Assembly: GCA_900299325.1 (NCBI GenBank)
Contig: OMJK01000067.1
Span: 1 to 38,449, forward strand
Origin: Nitrospiraceae bacterium
GTDB taxonomy: Bacteria; Nitrospirota; Nitrospiria; Nitrospirales; Nitrospiraceae
Direction: 5' to 3'
Length of the DNA stretch: 38,449 nt
Shown: positions 17,545 to 27,504 of the stretch, piece by piece
Numbering within the stretch: position 1 is the first letter of the stretch
Layout of the letters: the number at the start of each line of letters is the position of its first letter
Program-made: the position numbers and the translations under genes
The notes under the pieces: model-generated
The model's input: only the letters and a program-made list of their open reading frames with translations
What the model was told of the DNA's origin: nothing
Database searches by the model: none

Positions 17545-18983
17545 CCCACTTTGATCAGGCGCGCTGCGTAGAACCCGTCCATCGCGTAGGGATTGCCCAT
17601 CGTCGAGAGGTCTCCGCGCTTCGTGAGAAGCTCCTGCCCTGTGTCAGGGAGCCAAGGGGCCACGGATTCCCGCCGGAACTCCGCGTGGGCCTGCAAGAAT
17701 TGATCGACGACGGATTCGTTCTCTTCCGGCTCCGTCGAGCAGGTACTATAGACCAGCACCCCGCTGGGCCGCAAGACGCCGGCCGCTGCTTCGAGGAGCT
17801 CACGTTGGAGCCGGTGATGTCGTGCCAGTCCGGCGGTATCTTTCTTATGTTTCGCCTCCGGGTGCCGGCGGAGTACGCCGATGCCGCTGCAGGGTGCGTC
17901 TAGCAGGATGCGGTCGAACAGACGGTCCTGCGGGAGCAGGGGTGTGGAACGCTCACGGTCCGGTTTGCGCGCGGCCCGGAGCAGATCCAGGGGCTTTCGA
18001 CCGTCTCCGAGGAGCGGCCGCACGGATGTGAGGCGCAGCCGTCGGCAGTTTTCCCGCAACACGTCAAGCCGGGCCGGTTGTCGATCGACGGCGACGATGC
18101 ATCCGCGGTTCTCCATGAGCTCGGCTAAGTGCGAAGTCTTCCCGCCCGGTGCCGCGCAGACGTCGAGCGCCGTCTCGCCCGGTTGCGGGTCGAGCAACGG
18201 GGGAATGAGCTGGGCGGCTTCATCTTCCACATAGAAGGCGCCCTCTTGAAACCCTGGCAAGGAAGCAATCGGTCCGCCTGCTTCGAGCGTGAGTCCCACC
18301 GGACTGACAGCCGTCGCTCGCGCGGTCACACCCTGTTGACGCAGATGCGCAAGATACTCATCCCTCGTCGCATACTGTCGATTGACCCGGAGTGTTACAG
18401 GCGGGATAGATCCAGCGGAGGCGCAGGCGACATCGGCCTGTGCCGGTCCCAGTCGCTCGACCCACCGTTCGCAGAGCCACTGGGGAACAGCGTAACGGAT
18501 AGATAGGTTCTGCGCCGGATGGGTCGGCAGATCCGGCAGCGGCGGTTCAGGCAAGCGGAGGAGGTTGCGCAAGACCGCGTTGACGAACCCGCTCCAGTCC
18601 CGACCCAGCTCCGCCCCATAGGATCGGGCCAGATTGACCGACTCGTTCACGGCGGCTGAAGGGGGAATGCGGTCTAGGAAGAAGAGTTGATATGCGCCGA
18701 GGCGGAGCACCATTTGAATAGCCATGGGAAGCCGGCGCAACGGCTTCTGCAGGACAGGCTCTAAGCGCCAGTCGAGCGCTTCTTCTCTCCGCAAGACCCC
18801 ATACGCGAGTTCCATGGCCAGGGCCCGTTCACGAGGGTCCGGCGGAGCCTTGCGGAAGTGCCGGTCGAGCAGTTGATCGAGTCCGTCATCCGACTTGTGG
18901 CAGGCCAGTAGTGCAGCTAGGGCGGCGCTCCGGGCGGTCGGCGCCGCGGTACGGGGCTTCTGTGACGGATGATCGGTTGACAC
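17541..18983 (-). CDS. rsmB: 16S rRNA m5C967 methyltransferase
   Basis: N-terminal NusB-like domain, ALDVCAAPGGKTSHLAELMENRG, LLDAPCSGIGVLRRHPEAK, YSTCSTEPEENE; stop overlaps the rpe start (ATGA). Confidence 0.94.
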   Translation of the reverse strand: MSTDHPSQKPRTAAPTARSAALAALLACHKSDDGLDQLLDRHFRKAPPDPRERALAMELAYGVLRREEALDWRLEPVLQKPLRRLPMAIQMVLRLGAYQLFFLDRIPPSAAVNESVNLARSYGAELGRDWSGFVNAVLRNLLRLPEPPLPDLPTHPAQNLSIRYAVPQWLCERWVERLGPAQADVACASAGSIPPVTLRVNRQYATRDEYLAHLRQQGVTARATAVSPVGLTLEAGGPIASLPGFQEGAFYVEDEAAQLIPPLLDPQPGETALDVCAAPGGKTSHLAELMENRGCIVAVDRQPARLDVLRENCRRLRLTSVRPLLGDGRKPLDLLRAARKPDRERSTPLLPQDRLFDRILLDAPCSGIGVLRRHPEAKHKKDTAGLARHHRLQRELLEAAAGVLRPSGVLVYSTCSTEPEENESVVDQFLQAHAEFRRESVAPWLPDTGQELLTKRGDLSTMGNPYAMDGFYAARLIKVG

Positions 18984-19034
18984 GAGAATGCTTGGTCGTT
19001 TTCTCGCTCTGATGCGAACAGTCGATTCAGCAGC

Positions 19035-19976
19035 TCATGCGTTGCCGGAACTGAATCGTTGGCCGGCGGTCGGGCTGTGGCCGGCGAGATACTGCGCCAC
19101 CGTCATGCGCTTTGAATTGGCCGGTTGAATCTCGATCAGGTCCAAAAACCCATCGCCGGTTGCCACGCGGATGCTATGCGGTGTCATGCGGACAATCGTT
19201 CCCGGATTGCCGTCCGCTTGACCGGGCGCTGCCGAAGCCCGCCAGATGGTCCATCGATCACGATCAAGGAACGTGTAGGCTCCGGGCCATGGGGTCAAGC
19301 CCCGCACACGGTTGGCCAGGACCCGCGCGCTCATCGACCAGTCGATCAACCCATCCTCCTTTTTGAGCAGCGGCGCCATCGTTGCGCGCGAATGATCCTG
19401 GGCACGCGGTGTTAAGGTTCCGGCTTTCAGTTGCGCAATGGTTGCGGCAAGGAGCCGTCCGCCGAGTTCCGCCAGGCGCGGGGCCAGGGTGCCCGCCGTA
19501 TCGTCCGGTGCGATGGGCAGGCGTTCCTGCAACAGCATCGCGCCCGTGTCCATTCCCTCATCCATCAGCATCGTGGTGATGCCCGTCTCCGTGTCGCCGT
19601 TGATCACCGCCCATTGGACCGGCGCCGCGCCACGGTATTTCGGGAGCAGCGAGCCATGCACGTTGATGCATCCCTTGGGAGGGAGTGCCAGAACGGTTGG
19701 AGGAAGAATGCGGCCGAAGGCCGTGACGGCGATCACGTCGGGTTTCCACTCGGCCAGCGCGTTCAAAAATTCCGTCGTCTTGATCTTGACCGGTTGGAGG
19801 ACGGGGATGCCTGCATGTTGCGCGGCCAGTTTTACGGGAGACGGCGTGAGCGTGTGGCCGCGCCCTTTGGGCCGGTCCGGTTGTGTGACGACGCCGACGA
19901 CCTGATCGTCCGATCGCACGAGCGCGTTCAATGACGGCACGGCAAATTCCGGTGTGCCCATGAAGACGATCCGCAT
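19035..19976 (-). CDS. fmt: Methionyl-tRNA formyltransferase
   Basis: MRIVFMGTPEFAVPSLNALV, DRPKGRGHTLTPSPVK, NVHGSLLPKYRGAAPVQWAVINGDTETGITTMLMDEGMDTG. Confidence 0.97.
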   Translation of the reverse strand: MRIVFMGTPEFAVPSLNALVRSDDQVVGVVTQPDRPKGRGHTLTPSPVKLAAQHAGIPVLQPVKIKTTEFLNALAEWKPDVIAVTAFGRILPPTVLALPPKGCINVHGSLLPKYRGAAPVQWAVINGDTETGITTMLMDEGMDTGAMLLQERLPIAPDDTAGTLAPRLAELGGRLLAATIAQLKAGTLTPRAQDHSRATMAPLLKKEDGLIDWSMSARVLANRVRGLTPWPGAYTFLDRDRWTIWRASAAPGQADGNPGTIVRMTPHSIRVATGDGFLDLIEIQPANSKRMTVAQYLAGHSPTAGQRFSSGNA

Positions 19977-20031
19977 GCGTTGGCTTTAGCATTCGCGAGA
20001 CCCGAAAGCAACAGGCTGAGTGCCGGTTTGC

Positions 20032-20061
20032 TTGACTTGCCGCGGAACGCTTTGTTAGCAT
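20032..20061 (+). promoter_or_regulatory. Predicted tRNA-fMet promoter (TTGACT-N17-TTAGCAT)
   Basis: TTGACT at 20032-20037, TTAGCAT at 20055-20061, tRNA starts 6 nt after the last base. Confidence 0.5.
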
Positions 20062-20066
20062 CCGCG

Positions 20067-20143
<77 letters not shown>

Positions 20144-20315
20144 AGATTTCCCTCCCAGCGGTTCCTCTCCACCAAAAATCTCCTCCGGGTTTCACAAGAC
20201 GGCCGCTACGCCGGTATGTTTCTGCGTGAAAATGGACTGTCGCAGATCGTCAAGTTGCTTGGGCGGACTGCGAAGGTGGTGTACGATCGGTCACATTCAG
20301 TGAGCGCGAGGTCGC

Positions 20316-20513
20316 GTGCATTACATTCGGGTCGGCAATCGCGCCATCAATCTCGATAACGTCTCCCATTGCGAAGTGCAGACATGGCACGATGCGGTGT
20401 CGGTCAAGATCTACATGGTCGGGGTGGCGAACAATACGCCGGTGGTCCTGAACGAAGAGGAGGCTCAGCAGTTTTGGAAGTATATTGAGTACATCGCCGA
20501 GAAGCCGGTCTAA
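20316..20513 (+). CDS. Small hypothetical protein (65 aa)
   Basis: ORF MHYIRVGNRAINLDNVSHCEVQTWHDAVSVKIYMVGVANNTPVVLNEEEAQQFWKYIEYIAEKPV, protein-like composition; no overlapping better ORF. Confidence 0.65.
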   Translation: MHYIRVGNRAINLDNVSHCEVQTWHDAVSVKIYMVGVANNTPVVLNEEEAQQFWKYIEYIAEKPV

Positions 20514-20522
20514 CCTAACGCG

Positions 20523-21182
20523 TTATCCTTCCTGTCGTACGGGGGCATCCTCAAAGCTGGTCGCCACATCCACGAAACTCGTCGTGCGATAGTCGCGGTA
20601 GTAGCCCATCACTTTCTTCACATAGGTCCGGGTTTCTTTGAAGGGAGGAATCTGCCGGTACCGGTCCACATGCCGTTCGCCTGCGTTGTAGGCAGCGAGG
20701 GCCAGCCGGACGTTGCCATGGAAACGGTCCAACAGATACCGGAGGTGCCGTGCGCCGCCGGCGACGTTCTCGCTGGTGTTGTACAAGTTTTTCACGCCGT
20801 GCCGGATCGCGGTCTCAGGGATCAACTGCATCAAACCGACGGCTCCCGCCTTCGAAATGGCCATGGGGTTGAACCCCGATTCGGCTTTCATCACGGCCAA
20901 CAGTAAAGCCGGGGAAAGCCGGTTATCGCGCGCCGAGCGGGCCACCGCGTTTTCAATCTCCTGATCGGAAACAGCAACGTGATAACGGGATCTAGGACGC
21001 GCCGCGCCGAACCCTGTTTCAGCGGGAACATCCGTCAGATAGAGCGTGCCGTCGGCACCGATATACCGGTAGATCGTTTCATCGGCCAGGACCGACGGAG
21101 CCGACAACGCGACAACTGCGGCAGCGGCACAGGCTCCCAGCCACAGGCTGGTTGTCATCAATCTGTTGGTTGTGGTGTTCAT
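20523..21182 (-). CDS. Lytic transglycosylase (SLT family) with signal peptide
   Basis: [41 protein letters not shown]...[35 protein letters not shown]-type SLT motifs. Confidence 0.92.
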   Translation of the reverse strand: [219 protein letters not shown]

Positions 21183-21577
21183 CGCCGTTCCCTTTCTTCT
21201 TATCGTGTCTCGAGGGTCTGCCGAGTTGCCGGATATTTATGTTTAGTCAGAACCCTCGGCGAACACCCCCTGAATCCGCAGAATTTGTGCCATCGACGGT
21301 ACGCTCAAAACAGGCCATCTCTGCTTGTCCTTCATGGAGTTAGGTTTTCTCATCCATCCCAACTTTTGTAGGGAACCGTGAGGGGATCCCATCTCGTTTT
21401 TTGTCGCACGTGCCGCACTTTGTCGTGTTCGAACTGTGGGCGTCGAGCGAGTCGCGCTGTATCAACAACCTCGATTGTGCGGAATGGCCTGTGGTATTCT
21501 GCCGCCGAACGTTGTGCGGACAGACGAGCAAAAGGCGGTGGTCCTGCCCTGGTTCGGCTCATCGGGAGGTATCGGAT

Positions 21578-21904
21578 ATGAAGAGCGCCTGCGGAATAGC
21601 CCTCCTAATGTTTCTGACGACTGGCTGTGCAGATGAATACATCATGTATCACAGCCAGAGCGGTGCCCCGTTACTCGTTTCGCGGCGGGCGTCGACTTAC
21701 GAAGGTTGCCTCGCCAGAGTCAAAGATGATCTCGCCCGTCTTGGATTCACGGCTCGGTATATCCACGTCAGGGGCTCGGCGATCGGACGCTCCCTCTTGT
21801 GGCCGTTTGAACCGGGCTATGCCTGTGAAGCGGCGATCGGGCCGGAACAGGGGATGTCCGGCAGCTATGTGATGGGAGGTCGGGCTATTCAGCAAGGGCT
21901 ATAA
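21578..21904 (+). CDS. Small putative lipoprotein
   Basis: MKSACGIALLMFLTTGCADEYIMYHSQSG: signal with lipobox-like TTGC. ATG at 21578 preferred over track start 21401. Confidence 0.6.
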   Translation: MKSACGIALLMFLTTGCADEYIMYHSQSGAPLLVSRRASTYEGCLARVKDDLARLGFTARYIHVRGSAIGRSLLWPFEPGYACEAAIGPEQGMSGSYVMGGRAIQQGL

Positions 21905-22110
21905 CGCCGCCACCCTCCGGCCATCCTGCGTGCCTTCTTCAGATTTTCCTTCTCGGAGCCCCCTTTCTGTTCCAAGCCTTGGTATCGGAACGATTCAGCA
22001 TTTCCCTTGGTGAAACGAGGGCTTGGGATATAATGCCTGTAAGTTTTCGTGCATCAATTGACGGGCTCCGCCCGGTCGATTTCGGCGTTGCCGGTCTGCT
22101 CAGGGACGCG

Positions 22111-23043
22111 ATGATCAAAGTCTTACTCGTCGAAGACAACGATGTCGATGCCCACCTGACCCAAGACATCTTGGCCGAGTGGAGCGTAGAACAATTTGCC
22201 ATTACGCATGTTCCCAGCCTGCGTGAGGCCTTTGCGCATCTCGGGCGGGAGCGGGTCGACGCCGTATTACTGGACCTCTCCCTGCCTGACGGATTCGGTC
22301 TTCCGATCCTGAAGCAGATTCAGGCCATCAGTCCGACCATCCCGATTGTGGTGTTAAGCGGGGTCAGCGATCAGACGCTGGCGTTGCAGGCGGTGCAAAA
22401 CGGCGCACAGGATTATCTGGTGAAAGGACAGGGCCATCCGGAGTTATTGGCTCGGGCCATCCGGTACGCCATCGAACGCAAGCGGACGGAAGAACGGCTG
22501 ACCTACATGGCCCAGTACGATCAATTGACCGGCCTGGTCAATCGAACGTTGTTTCGCGATCGACTGGTGCAGGCCATGGCGCGGAGCAAACGTCTTCAGC
22601 AACCCATCGGGCTGATGTTGCTCGATCTGGACCGGTTCAAAGCGGTCAACGATACGATGGGGCACGACGTAGGCGATGAGCTCCTGAAAGCGGTTGCCGA
22701 CCGGCTGCGGGAATGTGTGCGCGAAGTCGATACCGTCGCGCGCATGGGCGGTGACGAATTTACTATCATCCTCGAAGGCCTTGCCCAGGAGCAGGACATC
22801 GTCATCGTGTCGCGGCGCATCACGGAATCGTTGTCGGCGCCGTTTCAACTTGGGGAACGCCAGGCCACCATCGGGGTCAGCATCGGGATCACGCTCTATC
22901 CATCCGACGACAACGGGACGGATGAACTGTTGAAGCACGCCGATGCGGCTATGTACCGGGCCAAACAACGCGGGGGCAGCGGCTTCGAGTTTCATAACCC
23001 CGACGCGACGACCTCAGCCCCCCTGTCTTCCAAACACTCCTGA
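22111..23043 (+). CDS. Response regulator with GGDEF (diguanylate cyclase) domain
   Basis: MIKVLLVEDNDVDAHLTQDIL, VDAVLLDLSLPDGFG, LTGLVNRTLFRDRL, RxxD I-site REVD and MGGDEFTIIL. Confidence 0.92.
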   Translation: MIKVLLVEDNDVDAHLTQDILAEWSVEQFAITHVPSLREAFAHLGRERVDAVLLDLSLPDGFGLPILKQIQAISPTIPIVVLSGVSDQTLALQAVQNGAQDYLVKGQGHPELLARAIRYAIERKRTEERLTYMAQYDQLTGLVNRTLFRDRLVQAMARSKRLQQPIGLMLLDLDRFKAVNDTMGHDVGDELLKAVADRLRECVREVDTVARMGGDEFTIILEGLAQEQDIVIVSRRITESLSAPFQLGERQATIGVSIGITLYPSDDNGTDELLKHADAAMYRAKQRGGSGFEFHNPDATTSAPLSSKHS

Positions 23044-23076
23044 TCGCACTACCGGGAGCATCCAGCCCACGTTCCG

Positions 23077-23868
23077 CTACCGACCGATGTCGGCCAGCGG
23101 CTGATCGGACACGGTATAGGGTCCGCGGGGATTGGCATGCAACCGGTTCATCATGACCAGTTCACTGGGCGGCGGGTTCGGTCGAGCATCGGGTGTCATG
23201 AGCAATCCCCAGTGCTGATTGTCGTGGCAGTCGTTTTCCAGCAGCAGCGCTGCGCCATGATGAAACAGCAGGATGCCGCTCAGCATGTTGGCGTCGCACT
23301 CGTTCCGCACCAGCTCCGGCTGGCTTCCGGGATCGCGGACCGCAATTCCGAAATGGTGATTCTCGAAGCAGCGGTTGCCGGCTATACGGGGCTGCGCGCC
23401 GGCAAAGACAAAAATGCCGGACTCGCGGTTCCGGCACACTTCATTGTCGGTGACGGTCGCGCGGCACTCCGGTCCGTACACAACGACACCGGAGAGAATT
23501 CCATCCATCGCCCGGCATTGGGTAATGGTGCAGATGGAATCCAGGATGTTGATGGCCGAGTGCTGGTCGCTCCCGATGTAGCGAAACGTCATTCCGGCGA
23601 TGCATCCTCCCGGGACCCGCTGAAGATACAGCGGGCCTCCGCGCCGGCTGAAGACCTGCACCTGATCGCGCCCCGCGCCGATCAGACGAATCGGCCGCTC
23701 CGTCACGAAAATTTTGTCCTCGTAGACGCCCGGACGGATATAAATCTGATCGGATTCGGCTGCGTCTTTGAGCGCCGCGCTGGGACGCGGGTAACACGCG
23801 GGATCCTGCGCATCGACGATCAGCGTGTTTCCGCCCTGTGGATTTGCGGGGATCTGTTCTTCGCTCAC
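23077..23868 (-). CDS. Right-handed parallel beta-helix (pectin lyase-fold/NosD-like) repeat protein
   Basis: Repeats such as NEVCRNRESGIFVFAGAQPRIAGNRCFENHHFGIAVRDPGSQPELVRNECDANMLSGILLFHHGAALLLENDCHDNQHWGL. Confidence 0.82.
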   Translation of the reverse strand: MSEEQIPANPQGGNTLIVDAQDPACYPRPSAALKDAAESDQIYIRPGVYEDKIFVTERPIRLIGAGRDQVQVFSRRGGPLYLQRVPGGCIAGMTFRYIGSDQHSAINILDSICTITQCRAMDGILSGVVVYGPECRATVTDNEVCRNRESGIFVFAGAQPRIAGNRCFENHHFGIAVRDPGSQPELVRNECDANMLSGILLFHHGAALLLENDCHDNQHWGLLMTPDARPNPPPSELVMMNRLHANPRGPYTVSDQPLADIGR

Positions 23869-24116
23869 GAGCCGCTCCGCATGACGCGAGACAACGTCGA
23901 TTCAGGTGCATGTACGTAGTGCGTCACGCACGGCACCCGCACAAATCTGTCTCTGTTGGAGGATGGGGGGAACACTCCAACTGAGTGAAGCACGCGGCAT
24001 TCCCGCAAGCTGTCGTTTTTAGTCGTCTTTTCTCCAGCCAGTCGCTTCAGATATGGCATATCGATTGCGATACGTCCCCCGAGGGCCGCTCAGGCCCGTT
24101 TCCCGGAGAGAGCATC

Positions 24117-24635
24117 ATGACCTTCGGACGAGTCGCCATTCCCGCACTCACCGTGATATTGCTGGTCGCAAACCTTTCCTTTGCAGCCCCCGCCCAACTA
24201 CAAGACACCTCGCGGCGCTTATACGATCGTGTGATGGAAGAGTACAAACATCGCGACTACGAAGCCGCGCTGGCTGGCTTCCGTCTGTTCGTTGAACTGC
24301 ACGGCCATTCGCTGTTGGCGGCCAACGCGCATTACTGGATCGGCGAGTGTCAATACCGGCTGGGCCGGTACAAGGATGCGTTGACGACCTTCTACAATTT
24401 GATTTCGTATTATCCGCTCAGCTCCAAGATGCCCGCCTCAACGCTCAAAATCGGTCAGTCCTATGGCAAACTCGGCGACCGCGACAAAGCTCGCATGATG
24501 TATCAGCGGGTCATCGAACAATATCCCGACAGTGTCGAAGCCAGCGTGGCTCGCCGGGCCGTCGAAGTCCCCTCGGTGAAAACGGAAACATCCTTGCGTC
24601 CTATCGAAGAGTCAGCCGAAGAACTGCCGCGGTAA
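24117..24635 (+). CDS. Secreted tetratricopeptide (YbgF/CpoB C-terminal-like) protein
   Basis: Signal peptide MTFGRVAIPALTVILLVANLSFAAPA; YDRVMEEYKHRDYEAALAGFRLFVELHGHSLLAANAHYWIGECQYRLGRYKDAL. Confidence 0.8.
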   Translation: MTFGRVAIPALTVILLVANLSFAAPAQLQDTSRRLYDRVMEEYKHRDYEAALAGFRLFVELHGHSLLAANAHYWIGECQYRLGRYKDALTTFYNLISYYPLSSKMPASTLKIGQSYGKLGDRDKARMMYQRVIEQYPDSVEASVARRAVEVPSVKTETSLRPIEESAEELPR

Positions 24636-24659
24636 TTCGCCCGCGGCGTCCACGCTCCG

Positions 24660-25166
24660 CTACTCTTCTCCGTCTAATTCGAGCAGAGCCGAGAGTTCGT
24701 CCACCGAATAGGATTGCCGAGGTTTCACTACCCGCAGCGGAATGCCCGCCGCCTCCAGCACGGTTTTGACGATTTGCCGGTGTTCAGTGTCCTGAGACGC
24801 GGGCAAGGCATCCATCATCTCGACCACCTGCTCCACCCGACGTGATCCGGGATGCACCAGTGCGAAATCCACGCGCTTGAACGCGATCTGGCGAAAGATC
24901 TGCGTGCGAAGCGGGCCGTCTGCGTCGATCTGGATGAACGACCATAAGGGCACGTGAACAAAAACCAGGTAGCGATCCTGTACGGCGAGTCGCAGAAGAT
25001 TATAGATGAGCAGCTGCGCGTCGGTGAGCAAGGGGACTGGAGTCAGGGATATGTCGTCGGATAGAACCGAAGCCGACGGCGTGTCGTCTGCGGTGCGGGA
25101 GAAGTGCCACCACCACAGCAGCAGGGCCACGGCCAATGCTGCAGCCAGGAGGTATCCGGTGTCCAT
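24660..25166 (-). CDS. Membrane-anchored DUF2726-like protein
   Basis: N-terminal TM segment then LLTDAQLLIYNLLRLAVQDRYLVFVHVPLWSFIQ...RVDFALVHPGSRRVEQVVEM. Confidence 0.65.
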   Translation of the reverse strand: MDTGYLLAAALAVALLLWWWHFSRTADDTPSASVLSDDISLTPVPLLTDAQLLIYNLLRLAVQDRYLVFVHVPLWSFIQIDADGPLRTQIFRQIAFKRVDFALVHPGSRRVEQVVEMMDALPASQDTEHRQIVKTVLEAAGIPLRVVKPRQSYSVDELSALLELDGEE

Positions 25167-25173
25167 GTGTCGA

Positions 25174-26361
25174 CTAGGTCCGGTGGCGGGCCAGCAGTCG
25201 TTGTGACCAGCCCGGTCCGTTCGGCACGATGCATCCGAGCAGGGCGGGGTGCGCGGCTCCCGTCACCGACGGCACATTGCCCCATTGTTCGGTCACTGTC
25301 TGATAGGCCAGGACGGCGAACGCGACGGCTTCGAAGGCTTTGCTGTCCCATCCGAGCGAGTCGAACGTGGTCACCGGCACAGGGTGGAAGACCTCGGCCA
25401 GATGACCCATAATGGCTCGATTTTTCACGCCGCCGCCGCCGACGATGACGTCGTCGATCTCGCCTCGAATCCACCGGCGCGCTGTGCCCACCGCTTCTGC
25501 TGTCCATCGGCTACACGTCGCCAACAGGTCTTCGATCGACAGCTGCCGGGCCTGTTGCGTCGCCAGCAGGTCGTCGATCATCGCGGCGCCGAACAGTTCC
25601 CGTCCCGTGGACTTGGGCGGTTTTTGCGACAGGTATGGATGGGCCAGCAGCTTAGCCAGGAGCCGGGCGTCGACTCGCCCGCGTGCGGCGAGGCGCCCAT
25701 CGCGATCCATGGAGACGCGCCCTTCGGTAAAACGGAACATCAGGCCATCGAGCACCATATTGGCCGGTCCGGTATCGAAGGCGACCAGTCCGCCGAATCC
25801 CTTCCCGCGCGGCAGGTACGTGACGTTGCTGATGCCGCCGAGATTCACAATCAGCCGGGCCCGGCGGGGATGACGGAACAGCAGCGCATGCACGCCGGGT
25901 GTCAGCGGTGCGCCCTGTCCACCGGCGGCCATGTCGCGGGGACGGAAATCCGCCACTGTGGTAATGCCGGTCCGTTCGGCGATGATGGCGGGTTCTGCGA
26001 TCTGCAGCGTCGACCGGATCGCATCGACGCCGGCGTCTTTCGTGCCGTGCGGCAGGTGGTGCACCGTCTGTCCGTGCGATCCGATGAGGTCGACATCTTT
26101 CGGGTGCAATTTGGCTTTACGAATCACGCCCAGCGCGGCATTGGCGAACCATTCACCGAGCAGTGCGTTCAGATGGCAGAGCTCGGCCACCGTTCCCGAC
26201 ACCGATGCGGCGAGGATCCGCTGTTGCAACGACCGGGGATACGGCAGGGGGTAAAAGGCCTCCATGGTGACCCGGAGACCTCCCTTCCCACGCCGTATTG
26301 CGACGAGCGCCGCGTCGACTCCGTCTCCGGAGGTTCCGGACATCAACCCCACCACACGCAT
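25174..26361 (-). CDS. anmK: Anhydro-N-acetylmuramic acid kinase
   Basis: MRVVGLMSGTSGDGVDAALVAI, GSHGQTVHHLP, NLGGISNVTYLP, FDTGPANMVLDGL. Confidence 0.94.
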   Translation of the reverse strand: MRVVGLMSGTSGDGVDAALVAIRRGKGGLRVTMEAFYPLPYPRSLQQRILAASVSGTVAELCHLNALLGEWFANAALGVIRKAKLHPKDVDLIGSHGQTVHHLPHGTKDAGVDAIRSTLQIAEPAIIAERTGITTVADFRPRDMAAGGQGAPLTPGVHALLFRHPRRARLIVNLGGISNVTYLPRGKGFGGLVAFDTGPANMVLDGLMFRFTEGRVSMDRDGRLAARGRVDARLLAKLLAHPYLSQKPPKSTGRELFGAAMIDDLLATQQARQLSIEDLLATCSRWTAEAVGTARRWIRGEIDDVIVGGGGVKNRAIMGHLAEVFHPVPVTTFDSLGWDSKAFEAVAFAVLAYQTVTEQWGNVPSVTGAAHPALLGCIVPNGPGWSQRLLARHRT

Positions 26362-26524
26362 TGCGAGACAATCCTTTCGTTGAGAAGGGAGTGTGCCTGC
26401 TGGGGGTGCTACGCTAATCGAACTCCTCTGTTCGGTCAAGCCGAGAATCGCACCGGCGAGCTATGGATAGACGTCGCGGGCCTTTCATTGACATCCCCGT
26501 CCGCCCTTGTTACCGTCGCCGCCC

Positions 26525-27457
26525 ATGCTTGTGACGAGGCGGTGCCTCACGCGATCTGTCTATGTTCTCGTTCTTGGCACGATCATGCTTGGACTCGGCT
26601 GCCCGCTTGCGTTGGCCGAGGAGCCGATTCCCATCGTGGTCACGATTCCGGTGCTGAAAGATCTCGCCGAACAGGTGGGCGGGCAGCACGTGCGTGTGAC
26701 CTCGCTGTTGAGTGGCTTCGAGAACGAGCATACGTATTCCCCCAAGCCCAGCGATCTGGTCGCCGTGCGTAAAGCCCGCGTGCTGTTCGAGATCGGTCTC
26801 GGGCTGGAAGTGTGGGTTTCGTCGCTGGTGAAAAATGCGGGCAGCCCCTCTCTGGTTGTGGTGACAACCTCCAAAGGGATCGAACTCATCCACGACCATC
26901 CGGATCATCATCCCAGCAAGTCCGCGCCGCACGCCGTGAGCGGGGGAAATCCCCATGTGTGGATGGACCCTGATAATGCGGCGATCATGGTACGACACAT
27001 CGCCGACGCGCTTGTCGCAGTTGATCCGGCGCATGCCGCCGACTATCGCAACAACCAAGCGGTCTACAGTGGACAGTTGGACCGGCTTCACAAGGATCTG
27101 GTGGAGCGCCTCAAACCGCTATCGGATCGCCGGTTCATCGCCCATCATCCGGCCTGGCCCTACCTGGCCCGGCGGTTCGGATTGACGGTCGCGGGCGTCA
27201 TCCAAACGCAATCGGGCGCAGAACCGTCAGCCTTACAACTCCAGGCCCTCATTGCCGGAATGAAAAAAGACCGGATTCGCGTGATCGCATCGGAAATCCA
27301 GCTCAACCAGAAACTGCCCGAACTCCTGGCCAGAGAAACCGGGGCGCGCGTGGTTGTGTTGACCACGCTGCCGGGCGGGATTGCGGGAACCGGGACCTAC
27401 CTCGACATGCTCCGCTATAATGTGTTCCAATTGGCCGGCGCACTGGAAGCGGCTTGA
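26525..27457 (+). CDS. Metal (Zn/Mn) ABC transporter substrate-binding protein, ZnuA-like
   Basis: Signal peptide, IVVTIPVLKDLAEQVGG, ENEHTYSPKPSDLVAV, His-rich HDHPDHHPSKSAPH, GGNPHVWMDPDN. Confidence 0.9.
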   Translation: MLVTRRCLTRSVYVLVLGTIMLGLGCPLALAEEPIPIVVTIPVLKDLAEQVGGQHVRVTSLLSGFENEHTYSPKPSDLVAVRKARVLFEIGLGLEVWVSSLVKNAGSPSLVVVTTSKGIELIHDHPDHHPSKSAPHAVSGGNPHVWMDPDNAAIMVRHIADALVAVDPAHAADYRNNQAVYSGQLDRLHKDLVERLKPLSDRRFIAHHPAWPYLARRFGLTVAGVIQTQSGAEPSALQLQALIAGMKKDRIRVIASEIQLNQKLPELLARETGARVVVLTTLPGGIAGTGTYLDMLRYNVFQLAGALEAA

Positions 27458-27504
27458 GTCAGCGCTCGAGTCTTGTTTTCAGTCAGGAAGGAACACACAG
27501 GACT

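Noticed and set aside
19986-19992. Additional TTAGCAT match near the fmt start
   Set aside because: No TTGAC box at the 17-nt spacing; regarded as chance.
26362-26524. Possible Zur box upstream of the metal ABC transporter
   Set aside because: No convincing GTAATnATATTAC-like dyad seen by eye; TTGACA at this site has no well-spaced -10.
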